A program made the position numbers and the translations under genes. A DNA stretch of 64,000 nt from Ceratotherium simum simum. Lineage: Eukaryota > Chordata > Mammalia > Perissodactyla > Rhinocerotidae. Position 1 is the stretch's first letter; each line of letters starts with the position of its first letter. Location: positions 772,319 through 836,318 of the forward strand of contig NW_004454217.1 of the NCBI RefSeq assembly GCF_000283155.1. Reading direction: 5' to 3'. The notes below the pieces were generated by a model. The model was not told the DNA's origin and made no database searches. It saw only the letters and a program-made list of their open reading frames with translations. Positions 1 to 11,699 of this stretch are shown here, in pieces.

Positions 1-254
1 GGTAACAACACGGGTTGTGCAATTGGCATCTGAATTGAGGGGGGCAGTGTTGTGGTACAGAGCCCTTAACTTGTGGGATCTGAACACTAACTCCAGGTAG
101 ATAGTGTAGAACTGGATTGAATTGCGGGATGCCCAACTGGTGTTGGAGAATTGGTCAGTATGGGGAAAAAAACCCACACATCTGATCACAGAAGTGAGTA
201 GAGTAGTAGAGGAAAACAAGGAGTTTTCCTTTCACAGGTGCTAATTCCTTCTTT

Positions 255-415
255 GCTCCTCACTAGCTGTGTACCTTTGGGCAATTTACTTAGCCGCTCT
301 CAGTCTCAGTTTTCTCACCTATATAATGGGAACAATAATATCCCTTTCTCCTGGTGATTAGGAGAATTTGAGAAAACATGTAAAATACTTAGGGCAGTAA
401 ATGGTAGCTCCAGTG
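255..415 (+). repeat. MIR SINE fragment
   Basis: It shows the MIR core: a diverged form of GTGTGACCTTGGGCAAGTTA, then the CTCAGTTTTCTCA and ATAATGGGAACAATAAT segments. MIR is an ancient tRNA-derived SINE common to mammals. The flanks (1-254) are unassigned. From 425 to 535 a second ancient fragment of the 'gatgaagaaacaggc' type is likely. Confidence 0.7.
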
Positions 416-1028
416 ATCAATTGGAGTCTCTTTATGGTGAATGAAGAAACAGGCCTAGAGAGTTTTAACAACATACTCAAAATCACATAGGGAATTAGTT
501 AGGGATTGGATTAGAACCTCACATGAGAAGCAGCATAAACGAAGGCATAGAGGTTGGAAATATCACCTGGGTCTGGAACAGAGGTGGCAAAGGAAGGTTT
601 GTGCAGGGCAGGGTGGGGCAACACCAGTGCTTGAGAGCAGGAATGAAGCTTGAGCTTAACACAGGCAAGAGGAGGACAGGATCCTAAACTCTTGAGCAGG
701 GATGTGTTTTATGCAAATGTATTCTGAGATTCAGTTGCAAACAGATGAATGATATAATTAATACAATAGACTTTGAATCAAGGCTAGGAATACAGTCATT
801 CAGCCACCAAGCTCAGTGGAGAAAGATCTACTAAAAAGCATCCAGAGGCTTTTCATCCTTCTCAGCCTGTAGTCAGGGAAACAAGGAGCCTAAAAAAGAT
901 ATCACCAAAGAAACACTGTTTTGAAAATATCTATAAAGGAAAGAGGAGAACCAGCTACGTATTCTATGCCCATGTTCCTATGGCAGCACATGTCTGTATG
1001 GAGTGCCTGTCCTTTAAGGCGAGGGTGT

Positions 1029-1055
1029 AATTGTGTGTGTGTGTGTGTGTGTGTC
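1029..1055. repeat. (TG)n microsatellite
   Basis: An uninterrupted TG/GT dinucleotide run of about 26 bases. It creates Cys/Val repeats in three overlapping spurious reading frames. Confidence 0.95.
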
Positions 1056-1324
1056 AGGGGCAGGTGTGGAGGACCCCTACCCGGTTCATGTGGTGTTGCT
1101 GTTGCGTGAGAGAGTGTGAACACGTGGCTCCCTGTAGCATCTGCAGGTGGATGAGAAATTCCCAGGAGCTTTTTGAGCTGTTAGCATTTATGGTAAATGA
1201 GCTGCAGAGTAGCATCTCAGAGGTCGTTTTGGGTCATTATAGAAAATATCAGCTGGAACCTGGGATCCTGAATACATGCAAATAGGAAGGCCCCCTCGGT
1301 AGGAGTGGGGCAAGCAGTGTGTTG

Positions 1325-1505
1325 TCATGGAAAGAACTGAGGACTGAGAGTCAGATGGACTTGCTTTGCAATCCAGCCTTAGTACTAACTCACTGTGGGG
1401 CCTTTGGCAATTTGTCTCATCAATACATTGGTGTCTGAGACTTATCACTGAAAGAAAATGATAAAATCTACCTTCAGTGGTGTTGTGAAATCAAAGGAGG
1501 CATCT
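1325..1505 (+). repeat. diverged MIR-like fragment
   Basis: The order 'gactctgag ... ttgcaatcc ... ggcctttggcaatttgtctca' follows the MIR consensus but is weakly conserved, and the poly-purine tail of MIR is not clear. Confidence 0.45.
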
Positions 1506-1570
1506 TAAATACAACGCCATGGCATATGGGAGCATGCAACACATTTATTTGCCTTCCCTCTCTTCTCTTC

Positions 1571-1750
1571 TAAATAAGAGATTCTCAAACTTTAGAGTGC
1601 GTGAGTCATCTGGGAGATGCATCTCGCCTCACCCTCAAGACTCTGATCCAATAGCTTGCAAATGGGGCCCCGGAATCTGCGTATTTACCCAGGGCCACGG
1701 ATGATCCGATGAGGTGATTCAACAACCACACACTGAAAAACACTGTCCTA
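1571..1750 (-). repeat. MER5-like hAT-Charlie fragment
   Basis: It starts TTCTCAAACTTTAGAGTG and ends ACTGAAAAACACTGTCCT, with a central GATCCAATAGCTTGCAAATG. This is the antisense order of the non-autonomous MER5 DNA transposon, strongly diverged. Confidence 0.6.
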
Positions 1751-1932
1751 GAGGAGTTATGAACTAGAGAAAAAAATAGAAGTCAAAGAATAAGATCTCA
1801 GATGAATACTGGGGGTCTTTTCTTGGCTATTTTATTATCCAGGTGGATGAGGAGGAGTTGTTAGGAGCAGCCAGATCATTGTCAGAGATGTCAGTCCCAG
1901 TGGCCCCAGGCCAATAAACAACATTTATAGCA

Positions 1933-2290
1933 AAAGCCTCAGGTTTTTTTCCCCAGTTTGATTGAGATGTAATTGACATATAGTACTGTATAAGTTTAAG
2001 GTACACAGCATAATGACTTGACATGCATATATTGTGAAATGATACCCACAATAAGTTTAGTTAACATTCATCACTTCATATGGTTACCAAAAAAATGTTT
2101 TTTCCCTTGTGGTGAGCACTTTTAGGATCTGCTTTCTTAGCAGCTTTCAAGTATATCATAGAGCAGTGTGAACTATAGCCATCATGTTGTACATTACATC
2201 TCCAACACTTAGTTATCTTATAACTGGAAGTTTGTACCTTTTGACCACCTTCCTCCAATTCATCCAAAGCCCCATTTTTAAGTTGAATCA
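1933..2290 (-). repeat. LINE-1 3' end fragment
   Basis: Antisense L1 3' end: 'tttgattgagatgtaattgacata', then 'taagtttaaggtacacagcataatg' and 'tatagccatcatgttgtacatta'. No coding frame survives. The following stretch 2300-2722 is unassigned. Confidence 0.75.
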
Positions 2291-2723
2291 ATGTGTTCTC
2301 CTTGTGGAAGCCCAGATGAGGAAACCGAGCACCTCAGAGATTGTGCTTTGCCCAGATCCAGAGTTGTTTATTCATTTGTTGCTTCACTGGCTCATGTGTT
2401 CATTCATGAACTGAGTGTCTGTTACGTTAAGTTTACATGAAATTACAGTACATGTTCTCTGCCTTCAGAAACAGATGTTAAGGTATGACAATTTGAATCT
2501 CTGCAAAGGAGAACAGTCCAGAATATGACAAATGTACAAACTGAGTGGTAGAGATAACAGGTTGTATAGTTGTGGGAATTTGGAAGATGTGGACCCAAAA
2601 AGGTTTACTGAAGCCTTTGGGAACCGGGCTGGGACGTGAAAAGGGAGTTTGATTTGAATAGGTCCAGCGAGGGCAGGGCATCCCAGCTTTCCTCCTATAT
2701 TGAATCCTTCTTTTTTATTTGTC

Positions 2724-2768
2724 GTTTTGTGAATTGTTATATATCCTGTTTTGTGAATTGTTATATAT
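2724..2768. repeat. short tandem duplication, 24-bp unit
   Basis: GTTTTGTGAATTGTTATATA occurs at 2724 and again at 2748, separated by a three-base link. It looks like a local replication slippage product. Confidence 0.85.
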
Positions 2769-2922
2769 GCTTTAGTCTGTTTTTAGATGTGTTACTAAGT
2801 TTTGTTGTTGTTCAAACCAGTACCTCTGCACTTTATTGTTAATTATAATATGCTCTATTTCCTGGGAAAGCTGGGCACACTTTGTATTTCTTTATTTCTG
2901 CATATTTGTAATTTCACCTGAC

Positions 2923-3065
2923 TATTGTTTGAAATACATTTTAGATTAAATTTCTGGTGTTCTAAAAAATCCATTAACATGTATAAAGCGTGTGATTTGA
3001 TCAGTTAATTAGGGAAGAATTCAAATTGCTGCATTACATAGTTTTCCTGTTTAAAAACTTTTTTT
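2923..3065. repeat. 143-bp direct repeat, left copy
   Basis: This copy is identical in length to 5012-5154 and differs at only three positions. The two copies bracket an inserted block of L1 sequence (3066-5011), as a target-site duplication would. Both copies end CTTTTTTT. Confidence 0.9.
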
Positions 3066-5011
3066 GTTTGTTTATGTATTTTTTATTTTATTTATTTTTT
3101 TGCATTTTAAAATAGCTTTATTGCGACATGACTCACATGTTATATAATTCACCCATTAAAGTGTACAATGCTTTTAATATATTCACAGAATTGTGCAACC
3201 ATCACCACAATTAATTTTACATTATTTTCATTACCCATCAAAATCCCATATCCTTTAGTAGTCAATTCCTGCTTCTCCCCAATCCCACCTGCACTGGGCA
3301 ACAACTAATCTACTTTCTTTAAGATTTGTCTATTCTGGACAATTAAATGCAATAAATGGAGTACAATATGTTTTCTTTTAAGACTAGCCTTTTTCGATTA
3401 GCATAATGTTGCAATGTTCATCCGTGTTATAACACTATTAGTACATCATCCATTTTTATGACTGACTAATATTCCATTGTGTGGTCATACCATATTCTAT
3501 TTATTTATTCCTCAGTTGCTAGATATTTGGGTTGTTTACATTTTTTAGCTATTGTGAATAATAATGTTACGAACATTCATGTCCTAGTTTTTATGTGGAC
3601 TTGTGTTTTCATTTCTCATGAATATATACATAAGAGAGGAATTGCAAGATCATATTGTAATTCCATGTTTTACTTTTTGAGAATTGCCAGTGTTTTCCAA
3701 TTTACATGTTTTTAATGGCTAATGGTATTAAACATCTTTTCATATGCTTACTGGTCGTTTGTATATCTCCTTTGGAGCAATGTCTGTTCAGATCGTTTGC
3801 CCAATTTTATTTATTTTTTTTATTTTTATTTTTATTTATTTTTTATTTTTTAATTTTTTGTTTATTGCAGCAACATGGGTTTATAACATTGTATAAATTT
3901 CAGGTGTACATCATTATACTTCTATTTCTACATGGATTACATCATGTTCACCACCCAAATACTAATTACAACCCATCACCACACACATGTGCCGAATTAT
4001 CCCTTTTGCCCTCCTCCCTCCGCCCTTCCCCTCTGGTAACCACCAATCCAATCTCTGTCTCTATGTGTTTGTTTATTGTTGTTATTATCTACTACTTAAT
4101 GAAGGAAATCATACGGTATTTGACCTGCTCCCTCTGACTTATTTCACTTTGCATAATACCCTCAATGTCCATCCATGTTGCCGCAAATGGCTGGATTTCA
4201 TCGTTTCTTATGGCTGAGTAGTATTCCATTGTGTATATATACCACATCTTTTTTATCCATTCATCCTTTGATGGGCACTTAGGTTGCTTCCCAGTCTTGG
4301 CTATTGTGAATAACGCTGCAATGAACACAGAGGTACATGTATCTTTATGCATTGGTGTTTTCAAGTTCTTTGGATAAATACCCAGCAGTGGAATAGCTGG
4401 ATCATATGGTAGTTCTATCCTTGATTTTTTGAGGAATCTCCATACTGTTTTCCATAGTGGCTGTGCCAGTTTGCACTCCCACCAGCAGTGTATGAGAGTT
4501 CCCTTCTCTCCACATCCTCTCCAACACATGTTGTTTCCTGTCTTGTTAATTACAGCCATTCTGACGGGCATAAGGTGATATCTCATTGTAGTTTTGATTT
4601 GCATTTCCCTGATAGTTGATGATTTTGAACATCTTTTCATGTGTCTGTTGGCTATCTGTATATCTTCTTTGGAGAAATGTCTGTTCAGGTCTTTTGCCCA
4701 TTTTTTAATTGGGTTGTTAGTTTTTTTGTTGTTTTGAGATGCATGAGTTCTTTATATATTTTGGAGATTAAGCCCTTATCAGATGTATGGTTTGCAAATA
4801 TCTTCTCCCAATTGTTAGGTTGTCTTTTCGTTTTGTTGATGGTTTCCTTTGCTGTGCAGAAGCTTTTTAGTTTGATGTAGTCCCATTTGTTTATTTTTTC
4901 TATTGTTTCTCTTGCCCGGTCAGACATGGTGCTTGAATATATGTTGCTAAGACCGATCTCGAAGAGCATACTGCCTATGTTTTCTTCTAGAAGTTTCATA
5001 GTTTCAGGTAA
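3066..5011 (-). mobile_element. composite 5'-truncated LINE-1 insertion
   Basis: On the minus strand the block begins inside ORF2 at 5011 and runs to an A-rich 3' end near 3806-3860 (T-rich on the plus strand). It is followed by a second, older L1 3' segment (3806-3095) and another A-rich tail (3066-3095). The younger part keeps long open pieces of the ORF2 C-terminal region (4685-4999 and 4092-4640), including the terminal '[20 protein letters not shown]' type sequence, but they are broken from one another and lack the endonuclease and reverse transcriptase domains. The whole block is flanked by a 143-bp direct repeat. It cannot be autonomous. Confidence 0.85.
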
Positions 5012-5154
5012 TATTGTTTGAAATACATTTTAGATTAAATTTCTGGTGTTCTAAAAAATCCATTAACATGTATAAAGCATGTGATTTGATCAGTTAATTA
5101 GGGAAGAATTCAAATTGTTGCATTACATGGTTTTCCTGTTTAAAAACTTTTTTT
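5012..5154. repeat. 143-bp direct repeat, right copy
   Basis: The right-hand copy of 2923-3065. It ends TTTTTTT followed by AACTCA, so the pre-insertion site reads TTTT/AA on the plus strand. That is the L1 endonuclease consensus for an element with its poly(A) on the minus strand. Confidence 0.9.
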
Positions 5155-7190
5155 AACTCAGTTCCGACTCACTTAGGTGCAGGCCTAGCCTCCTCCATAA
5201 GCTCATGAGGCTGCTAAGCTGTGTGAGGCCAAGACTGTTCCCAAGAATGCGTAGCACTGGTTATCCAACCTTGGTGACCCAAAGCAATATTATCACCACA
5301 AATCCTGGACAGTTCTATCTCTAGAATTTTCTGCCCCACAATGGCAACTCTAATTGGCAGGATTAAACTACAGACCGTTGCCAGGCATCAGAATGATAAA
5401 GTCAGTGTTTTCCCAGCCTGATTCCCAAATCAGGTAAAATGAAAAGGAGAGCCGGGTTCAGCCTGCTGTGTCCTGATGCTGCCCAGCTCTGCAGCTCTCT
5501 CTAAATAGCTCCGATCAGTTACCCGGGGACCTGTGGAGATGCTTGTTCAAGAGAAAAGGTGCTCAAGTGTATTGAGCTCCTGTTATGTGCCAAGTGTTTT
5601 ACATATGTCAATCCTTAAACCTTATACTTGCTCTGTGTTTAAGTATATTCTTTACCTCTTTCTTTTTGCAACAATCTCATAGGTAATACACATTACTAAA
5701 TTAAGAGGCAATTTAAGGTTAATTAAATTGCACATTGACACAGAGCAGTACTAACCTATTCGACTACAATATCCATGGCTTTCTGTTCTACTACACCATC
5801 CAACCCTGACGCCAAGGCCAAGGAAGCGTGAATACAGACATACGCATCAATGTCCCTACATACAAACAGACATTTGTATTGTCCAAAACATAGGGTGATT
5901 TGAGTTCCCATTAAGGAAATAATGACTGTGATTTTTCCAGTAAAATGAATATCCATAATATCTTGCAGTGTGGTAGTCTCAGGGGTGTGTTGGAGCCGGC
6001 TTGTATTGGCCTGCAAGAGTCAGATGTTAAATTTTCAGGAATTGTGCGAGCCAGTTGTTAAACCCATTCATTATGAGAAATTAAATTATATAAACTTATG
6101 ATTAAATATATTAAAAACAAATGTCTACATACAACTCATCACTTTCTAATTATTTTATTATACTTTACTATTACCTCTGCTCTTGAGGTAGTAATACGAT
6201 ATAATGGTATGCTATTATGTGCGTCTCTTCCCAATTGTGTAATTCAGTTGTAATTGTCAGTGTAATTTTGTTGGTAGTTTGAAATTGGCCATGGGAGTTG
6301 TAGCCACACTATGGAAATCGGTAAATATTACAAACCAGGGCATAGTTTCTCCAGGAGAGCCGGTTGTTAAACATTCACCAACACAACACTGGTCTATCTC
6401 CATAAGATATTGTCATAAATTCTCTTTATAAGGAAATCAACAGTTCACAAGGACTAATGAATATCTTCTGTAAGCCCAATAGTGCTATCCACTCAATAGA
6501 GACTTGGCCAGGAAGTCGGGAAAATGGAAACTCTGTTGAACATTGGTAAAGTGAGTAGTAAAGACTCCTTACATCAGAAGAACACTCGGTGACTCACAAA
6601 ATTGTGGCACACAGACTCTTGTGTTAGCTTGGCAGTGATCCTGGAAGGTAGCGCCTTTGCCCTCAAGGAAAACCAAGCCTGATTTCTTGTGCTTACAGTG
6701 ACAGAAGCCCTGCAGTGTGGCTAATGCTTTTCTCAGAATACTCTGCTTACTGGGCCTTCATGTTAATGGCCAAGAGATGGCAGCCCTGGCTGGTGAGGTG
6801 TGTGAACACACATTCACAGCTGGTTGTGGGACATGGTGTCTGGCTGGCATTCTTTAACTCACTCTGTATGACTCCTGATTCCGGGCACTGCCAGCCCATT
6901 GCCCCAGTGAGTGTACGCTGGTTTATTCTGGGCGACCTTCATCAAGGGTCAGATTTACCTCCATAGGAATGAAGTATCTGGAAATGAGTAAGACAGAGTA
7001 ATTGGGAAGAGAGTCAGAAGCGAAACTCGTGGCCTCAAATGTAAAATCCTATGTCTCTATTCTAGTGCCAAGAGAAAGGGCCATAAAGTAAACTTGACAT
7101 TTTAAGGTAAATATGGTCTTTTAGGGATCCTCAAATCTTGGTGGGTTGATACTCATGAGAGAAATGTAGTTAAGGTTAGGATTTCTTTGG
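5155..7190. other. mostly unassigned sequence
   Basis: An ancient 'tgagctcctgttatgtgccaag' interspersed-repeat fragment is visible at about 5561-5760. Near 6030-6060 and 6355-6395 there are two similar GAGCC(A/G)GTTGTTAAAC segments, which may be remnants of an old DNA transposon. I find no exon. Confidence 0.5.
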
Positions 7191-7194
7191 ATAT

Positions 7195-8195
7195 TGTTTC
7201 TCTTCAATTGTTTTCATTAAAAATTTAGACAGCAATTCATGTCACAATTCATGTCACAATTTTAAACAATATTCAAGAGTATAAAGCTGAAAAGGGAGTT
7301 GCCTTTTCATCCCTGCTTTCCAGGGATAATCACACTGTGGTATGTATCCTTCCAGAACTTCATACACACACGTACATGCACACACGCATCTTCATGATTT
7401 GAAAATTTTTAGGTAAAAAATTGGATCGCACTATCTATGTAAATAGTTTTGTGATTTACTCTGTTCACAATATATCTTGGAGAAGATCCAGCCCATACTT
7501 TGAATGAACAATAGAGAATTCCATTGTGCCAATGTACCGTAATGTATTTAAAGAGCTCTCTATTGAAGAACATTGAAGTTTTCTTCAATTATTTGCAACT
7601 AAAATAATATAGTAAATAAACATCCTTACCAATATGCTCTTGTTTACTTATATAGGTATTTCTGTAGGATAGCTATCAAAGAATAAAATTGTAGGGTAAA
7701 AATGTATGTGCATTTACAATTTTGATTTTCTTAAATTGACCTTCAAAAAGTTGTATCTATTTATACTTTCACAATATTATGGTAAAGTACCTATTCCCTC
7801 CCCCCATCCTTACCAACATTTTGTATGAACAATCTTAAATTTTGGCCCATCTCAGGTGAAAGCTTGTATCTTGTTCTTATTTTGCGATTACTTGACTCGT
7901 TTTTTGTATTTCTTTGAATTGCCTGTTCATGCTCTTTGCTCATTTTCCTATTAATTTCATTGACTTTATTTTATTGATTTGTATGAGCTCTTTATATATA
8001 GCTTTTTTATATCTTTATATATATATTAGGGATATTAATATTTTTTTATGTGCTACAAATATTTTCCCTCACTTTTCCATTTATCTTTTAACTTTGTTAA
8101 AGTTATATTTTGGCCACATTAAGATTTTACATTCTTTTGTAGATAAATCTGATCTGTTCCTGCGTGGCTTCTGGGTTTAAGGTCTTGTTTTGGAT
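7195..8195 (-). repeat. ancient LINE-1 3' segment
   Basis: Antisense order of L1 ORF2 end and 3' UTR: 'aattccattgtgccaatgtac', 'gaacattgaagttttcttcaa', 'aatttcattgactttattttattg' and 'gcaaatattttccc'-type segments. It is heavily decayed, with AT-rich tracts. Confidence 0.65.
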
Positions 8196-9880
8196 ATTTT
8201 GAAATGCTGATAATGTAAATAGAAAGCCTTAAGGAAAAAAAGAAGCCTTAAAAGTTTAACTGATTAGTGTCATAAAAAGATAGCTAGCATTTTTTTTTAA
8301 TACTTTACTAGATATGTTATTATCTAGTGTGGAAGCAAAGCAAAAAAAAATGTTTTTCCAATAAGATTAATAAATGCGTTTTAGAGATCAGGGAGGAAAA
8401 TGCAAAGTAGAAAGCTGCCCTGAGCTTTCTGTGTGTGCAGACATGCAGGGAATGGAGAGAGCGAGCCAAACGGGAAACGGATAGGGTGTCTTGACGTGCA
8501 CATTTCATCATTGCTCTGGAGCCAAAATTTAGCACTGGCTTATTCTGTCTTTATTTGCCACATAAAAAGAAAAGAAAGAGAATTAGAAATCTGTCAAGTG
8601 TTCTGTGTTTGAAAAGTGACCACTACTTTCAAACCCGGGCTTATCCCAATTTTCTCTTTCTAACATACGTTTTAGATCATGTGTATAACATTCCTCTAAA
8701 AGGACCAACATGTGAACTGGTTGATGTTTAAGTTCTTTAAATGGAAACAAACTATGCTGTTATATTGGAAGCAATTAGTTATTCTCTGAGAAACTTAAGA
8801 TATATTTGTTGGTTCTCTAAGCATTATTTTGCCTTTACCTAAAATATTAAAATCCATATGCTCCTTTTGCCCTGAGATAGTTTTTCTTTTTACTTTAAAT
8901 GCCATCGATGACCAAAGGAACTGTGAATGTCCAAACAGTTATTAAATATCATTCCTCAACCAGATAACTCAAATTTAATTACACAATTACCTTGTTTTAA
9001 ATAGGATTCCCAGTACACGGGTATATAATTGCTTGAAATATCTCGTAACAGAATGAAAGAAAAGGAAAAAAAGACCGATTTTCAGCATTTTAGGATTCCG
9101 TCTGTAAGAATTATAGTGTAGAGCAAGAAATACTCTGATAAAACTGTAAAACCAGTTACTGTGGAGAGTATTGAGTATAAGAGAGAAAGGAGCATTGCAG
9201 GAGGCATGTTGCACAGCAAAATTTTGGTTAAGATCATTGGAAAGGAGGAAAGAAACAATACTTCTGATCTCAGGTGTCTATATGTCATTGCCCAGGCGAT
9301 GGGCAATAAAGAAAGTGAACTTGCTCTCTAACACCCAGAAATAAAGATGACCTCACAGGCATTCCTGAGACTTGATGCAGAGACTCAATGACAGAATACA
9401 GGAATGGAAGAATAAACTTTGTCTAGAGAAAGAGACTATTAAGAAGATAAATATCTGAGTAGAAATTAAAAAACTGAGGACAGTGACATGCTGGAGAATA
9501 TCTGGATACAGACAAGAGGAGAGAGGGTCAGAAGCACCACAGAAGTGGGCAATACGCTAACCCACCCAACTTATTGGGCAACTTCAACTGTTTGATCATT
9601 ACTCCAAGTCTCCTTCAGCCCAAAGTCATAGGTGTAGGTCATGGACGTCATGCTAAGGATTTCCGTCTTCATTCACTGCAGAGCCACCTAAATTTTGGAA
9701 AGGGAGGTGACCTGTTGGGGGCTGTATTTTAAGAAGACAAATTATATTAGGGTGGAGACTGTTCTGTGAATTAGAGCAGCAGCAGTGGAAATCCTAGAAG
9801 TACTGATAGAGTACATATTGGATGCCAGGCAGCCTCCATAGTAGATGCGTGTTGTACAGCAAAATTCAGGTTTTGCTACA
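8196..9880. other. unassigned sequence
   Basis: AT-rich to 9100, then mixed. There are several short open frames in both directions without codon bias or splice-phase support. Nothing recognised. Confidence 0.4.
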
Positions 9881-9884
9881 TGGT

Positions 9885-10460
9885 ACTCCACCTCCCTGGA
9901 GAAGCAGAGTTAAAGACAAATAAGCCACAAGTAAGTGCTACAAAAGTGACAGGGAAAGTGGGAAACAATGCGATGTACAGAAAGGAACGATTTGTTCTGC
10001 TTGGGGTTGGTGGAGGGGGAGCTTGAAAGAGGGTGATGTCTGAGCTAGGCCTTGGAGGAATAAAAACATGTTACACAAGGGAAGTATGAAGGTTTGGGCA
10101 GTCGAGGCAGAGGGAACAGCATGTATAAAGGTACAGAAGCATAAACGTGCCTGGCATGTTCTGGAAAGAGTGAGTAGCTCCAGGTGTGAGCACAGGGCAT
10201 TGGGCTGGGGATATGCCTGGCTGGAGAGAGGCTGCCTGACTGTGAAGGTCTTGTGAGTCCTTCTGGCAGGACTGGGGAGCCTTTAAAGAGTTTTCAGCAA
10301 GACTAAGACTGATCAGACCTAGATGAATCTGCAGAGACCAGTTCCAGCGGCACTGCAGAGAACAGACAGGGGGTGAGAGCTCGAGGAGACAGTCAGTTAG
10401 GAGGCTGTTGACTGTAGATGGGTGGAGTGCTAAGGTCCTGAATAAGAAGCAGTTGAAACG
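9885..10460 (+). repeat. L2-like ancient LINE fragment
   Basis: It contains the run 'gatgtctgagctaggccttggag', then 'ggaacagcatgtataaaggtaca' and 'gcctggcatgttctgga', typical of an ancient mammalian L2-type repeat. Similar text recurs at 42120-42600 and 54780-55730. The subfamily is not assigned. Confidence 0.5.
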
Positions 10461-10599
10461 GGAAACAGATGGAAGAAACAGAACTTGGTGATTAATTGGA
10501 GATGGAATGTGAAAGTTTCTGACCCATTGGGTGACTTACGATGCCATTAACTGAAAGGCAGAAATAAAGGAGGGGGACCCATAGCGGGTAGGGACGAGT

Positions 10600-11135
10600 G
10601 TGGTTTGGGATGTAATAAGTGTCCAGTTTTCTATTGCAATACAATAAATGTCCCACACTTAGTGGCAAGCGACAATAACCATTTTCTTATGCAGTGGGTA
10701 TGGCTCGTCTCTGCTCCCCACTCGGGGGCCTCTGCTGGAAAGACTGGAGGTGAGTCACATGGCTGGGACTGGAATAGCTGGAGTTGCAGGAGTCACTTCC
10801 AAGATGATTTTTTCACTCACATATCTGGCACCTTGGTGGAGAAGACTGGAAGCCTGGGCTCAGCCAGGACCGCTGGTTGGAATGCCTACATGTGGCCTTC
10901 CCTACACGGCCGTCTCGGGGAAGTCAAACTTCTTACACGGTGGCTTAGTGTACCAGTGAAGGATGGCCTTTATGACCTGGCCTCGGAAGTCTGGCGTCAT
11001 CACCTCTATCTTGGCCTATTGGTCTAAGCAGTCACCAGCCCATCCAGATTCAAGGGAATGGAGACACAGACTCCTCCTCTCAATAAGAGGAGTGTCAAAA
11101 AGTTTCAGGCCATGTTTTAAAACCACCACATGAGT
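10600..11135. repeat. ancient interspersed repeat, class uncertain
   Basis: The stretch has the order 'catggctgggactggaatagctgg', 'cttcttacacggtggctt', 'tttatgacctggcctcggaag' and 'ggccatgttttaaaaccacca', which I recognise as a recurrent mammalian repeat but cannot place between LTR and DNA-transposon families. A 140-codon open frame on the plus strand here is a by-product. Confidence 0.45.
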
Positions 11136-11289
11136 TTGAGAGAATAAAAACAAGAGGACAAATATGAGATACTAGTAGACTCTACAGCTCTCAGCAACTG
11201 ATTGAATATTAGGTTAAGGAAGAAGGAAGCCTCAAAGATGAATATGCACATTGAAATTTCCCACATTGTCGTATTATTGCTCAGATAAG

Positions 11290-11500
11290 AGGGCAGCCTT
11301 GGAATCAGACTACCTGGGTTTACATACCAGCTCCATTGTCTAGTAATAGTTTGACCACAGGCAAGTTACTTAATATCTCTGTGCCCCATTTTCCTTACCT
11401 GTTACCCCATTTTAATGGGTATAATAATAGTAACCTACTTCAAAGAGTTGGTGAGGATTCTAGCTAAGGCACGTGAAGTTCAGGGAACGGTACCAGGCAC
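11290..11500 (+). repeat. MIR SINE, nearly full length
   Basis: A good MIR match: 'agactacctgggttta', 'gaccacaggcaagttactta', 'ataataatagtaacctact' and 'ccaggcacacag'. It is followed at 11525-11700 by another ancient fragment of the 'atgaaggaacatgaccctgagaggtta' type. Confidence 0.75.
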
Positions 11501-11699
11501 ACAGCACCCTCCATGTATGTTAGCAGCCAAGATTGTTTACAGAGCATTCCACACGTATTATCTCATTTATTCCTCACTAGGACTGTCTGATGTAGCTGTT
11601 CGCATTCTCATCATTTAACAGATGAAGGAACATGACCCTGAGAGGTTAGGTAACATTCTCAAGGTCACACAGCTGGAAGGGGATAGCGCTGGAACTCGG

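Noticed and set aside
4092..4999. 182- and 104-codon minus-strand frames
   Set aside because: Both are broken pieces of L1 ORF2 inside the composite insertion, not a host gene.
10605..11027. 140-codon plus-strand frame
   Set aside because: It lies in a recurrent ancient mammalian repeat and resembles no protein I know.
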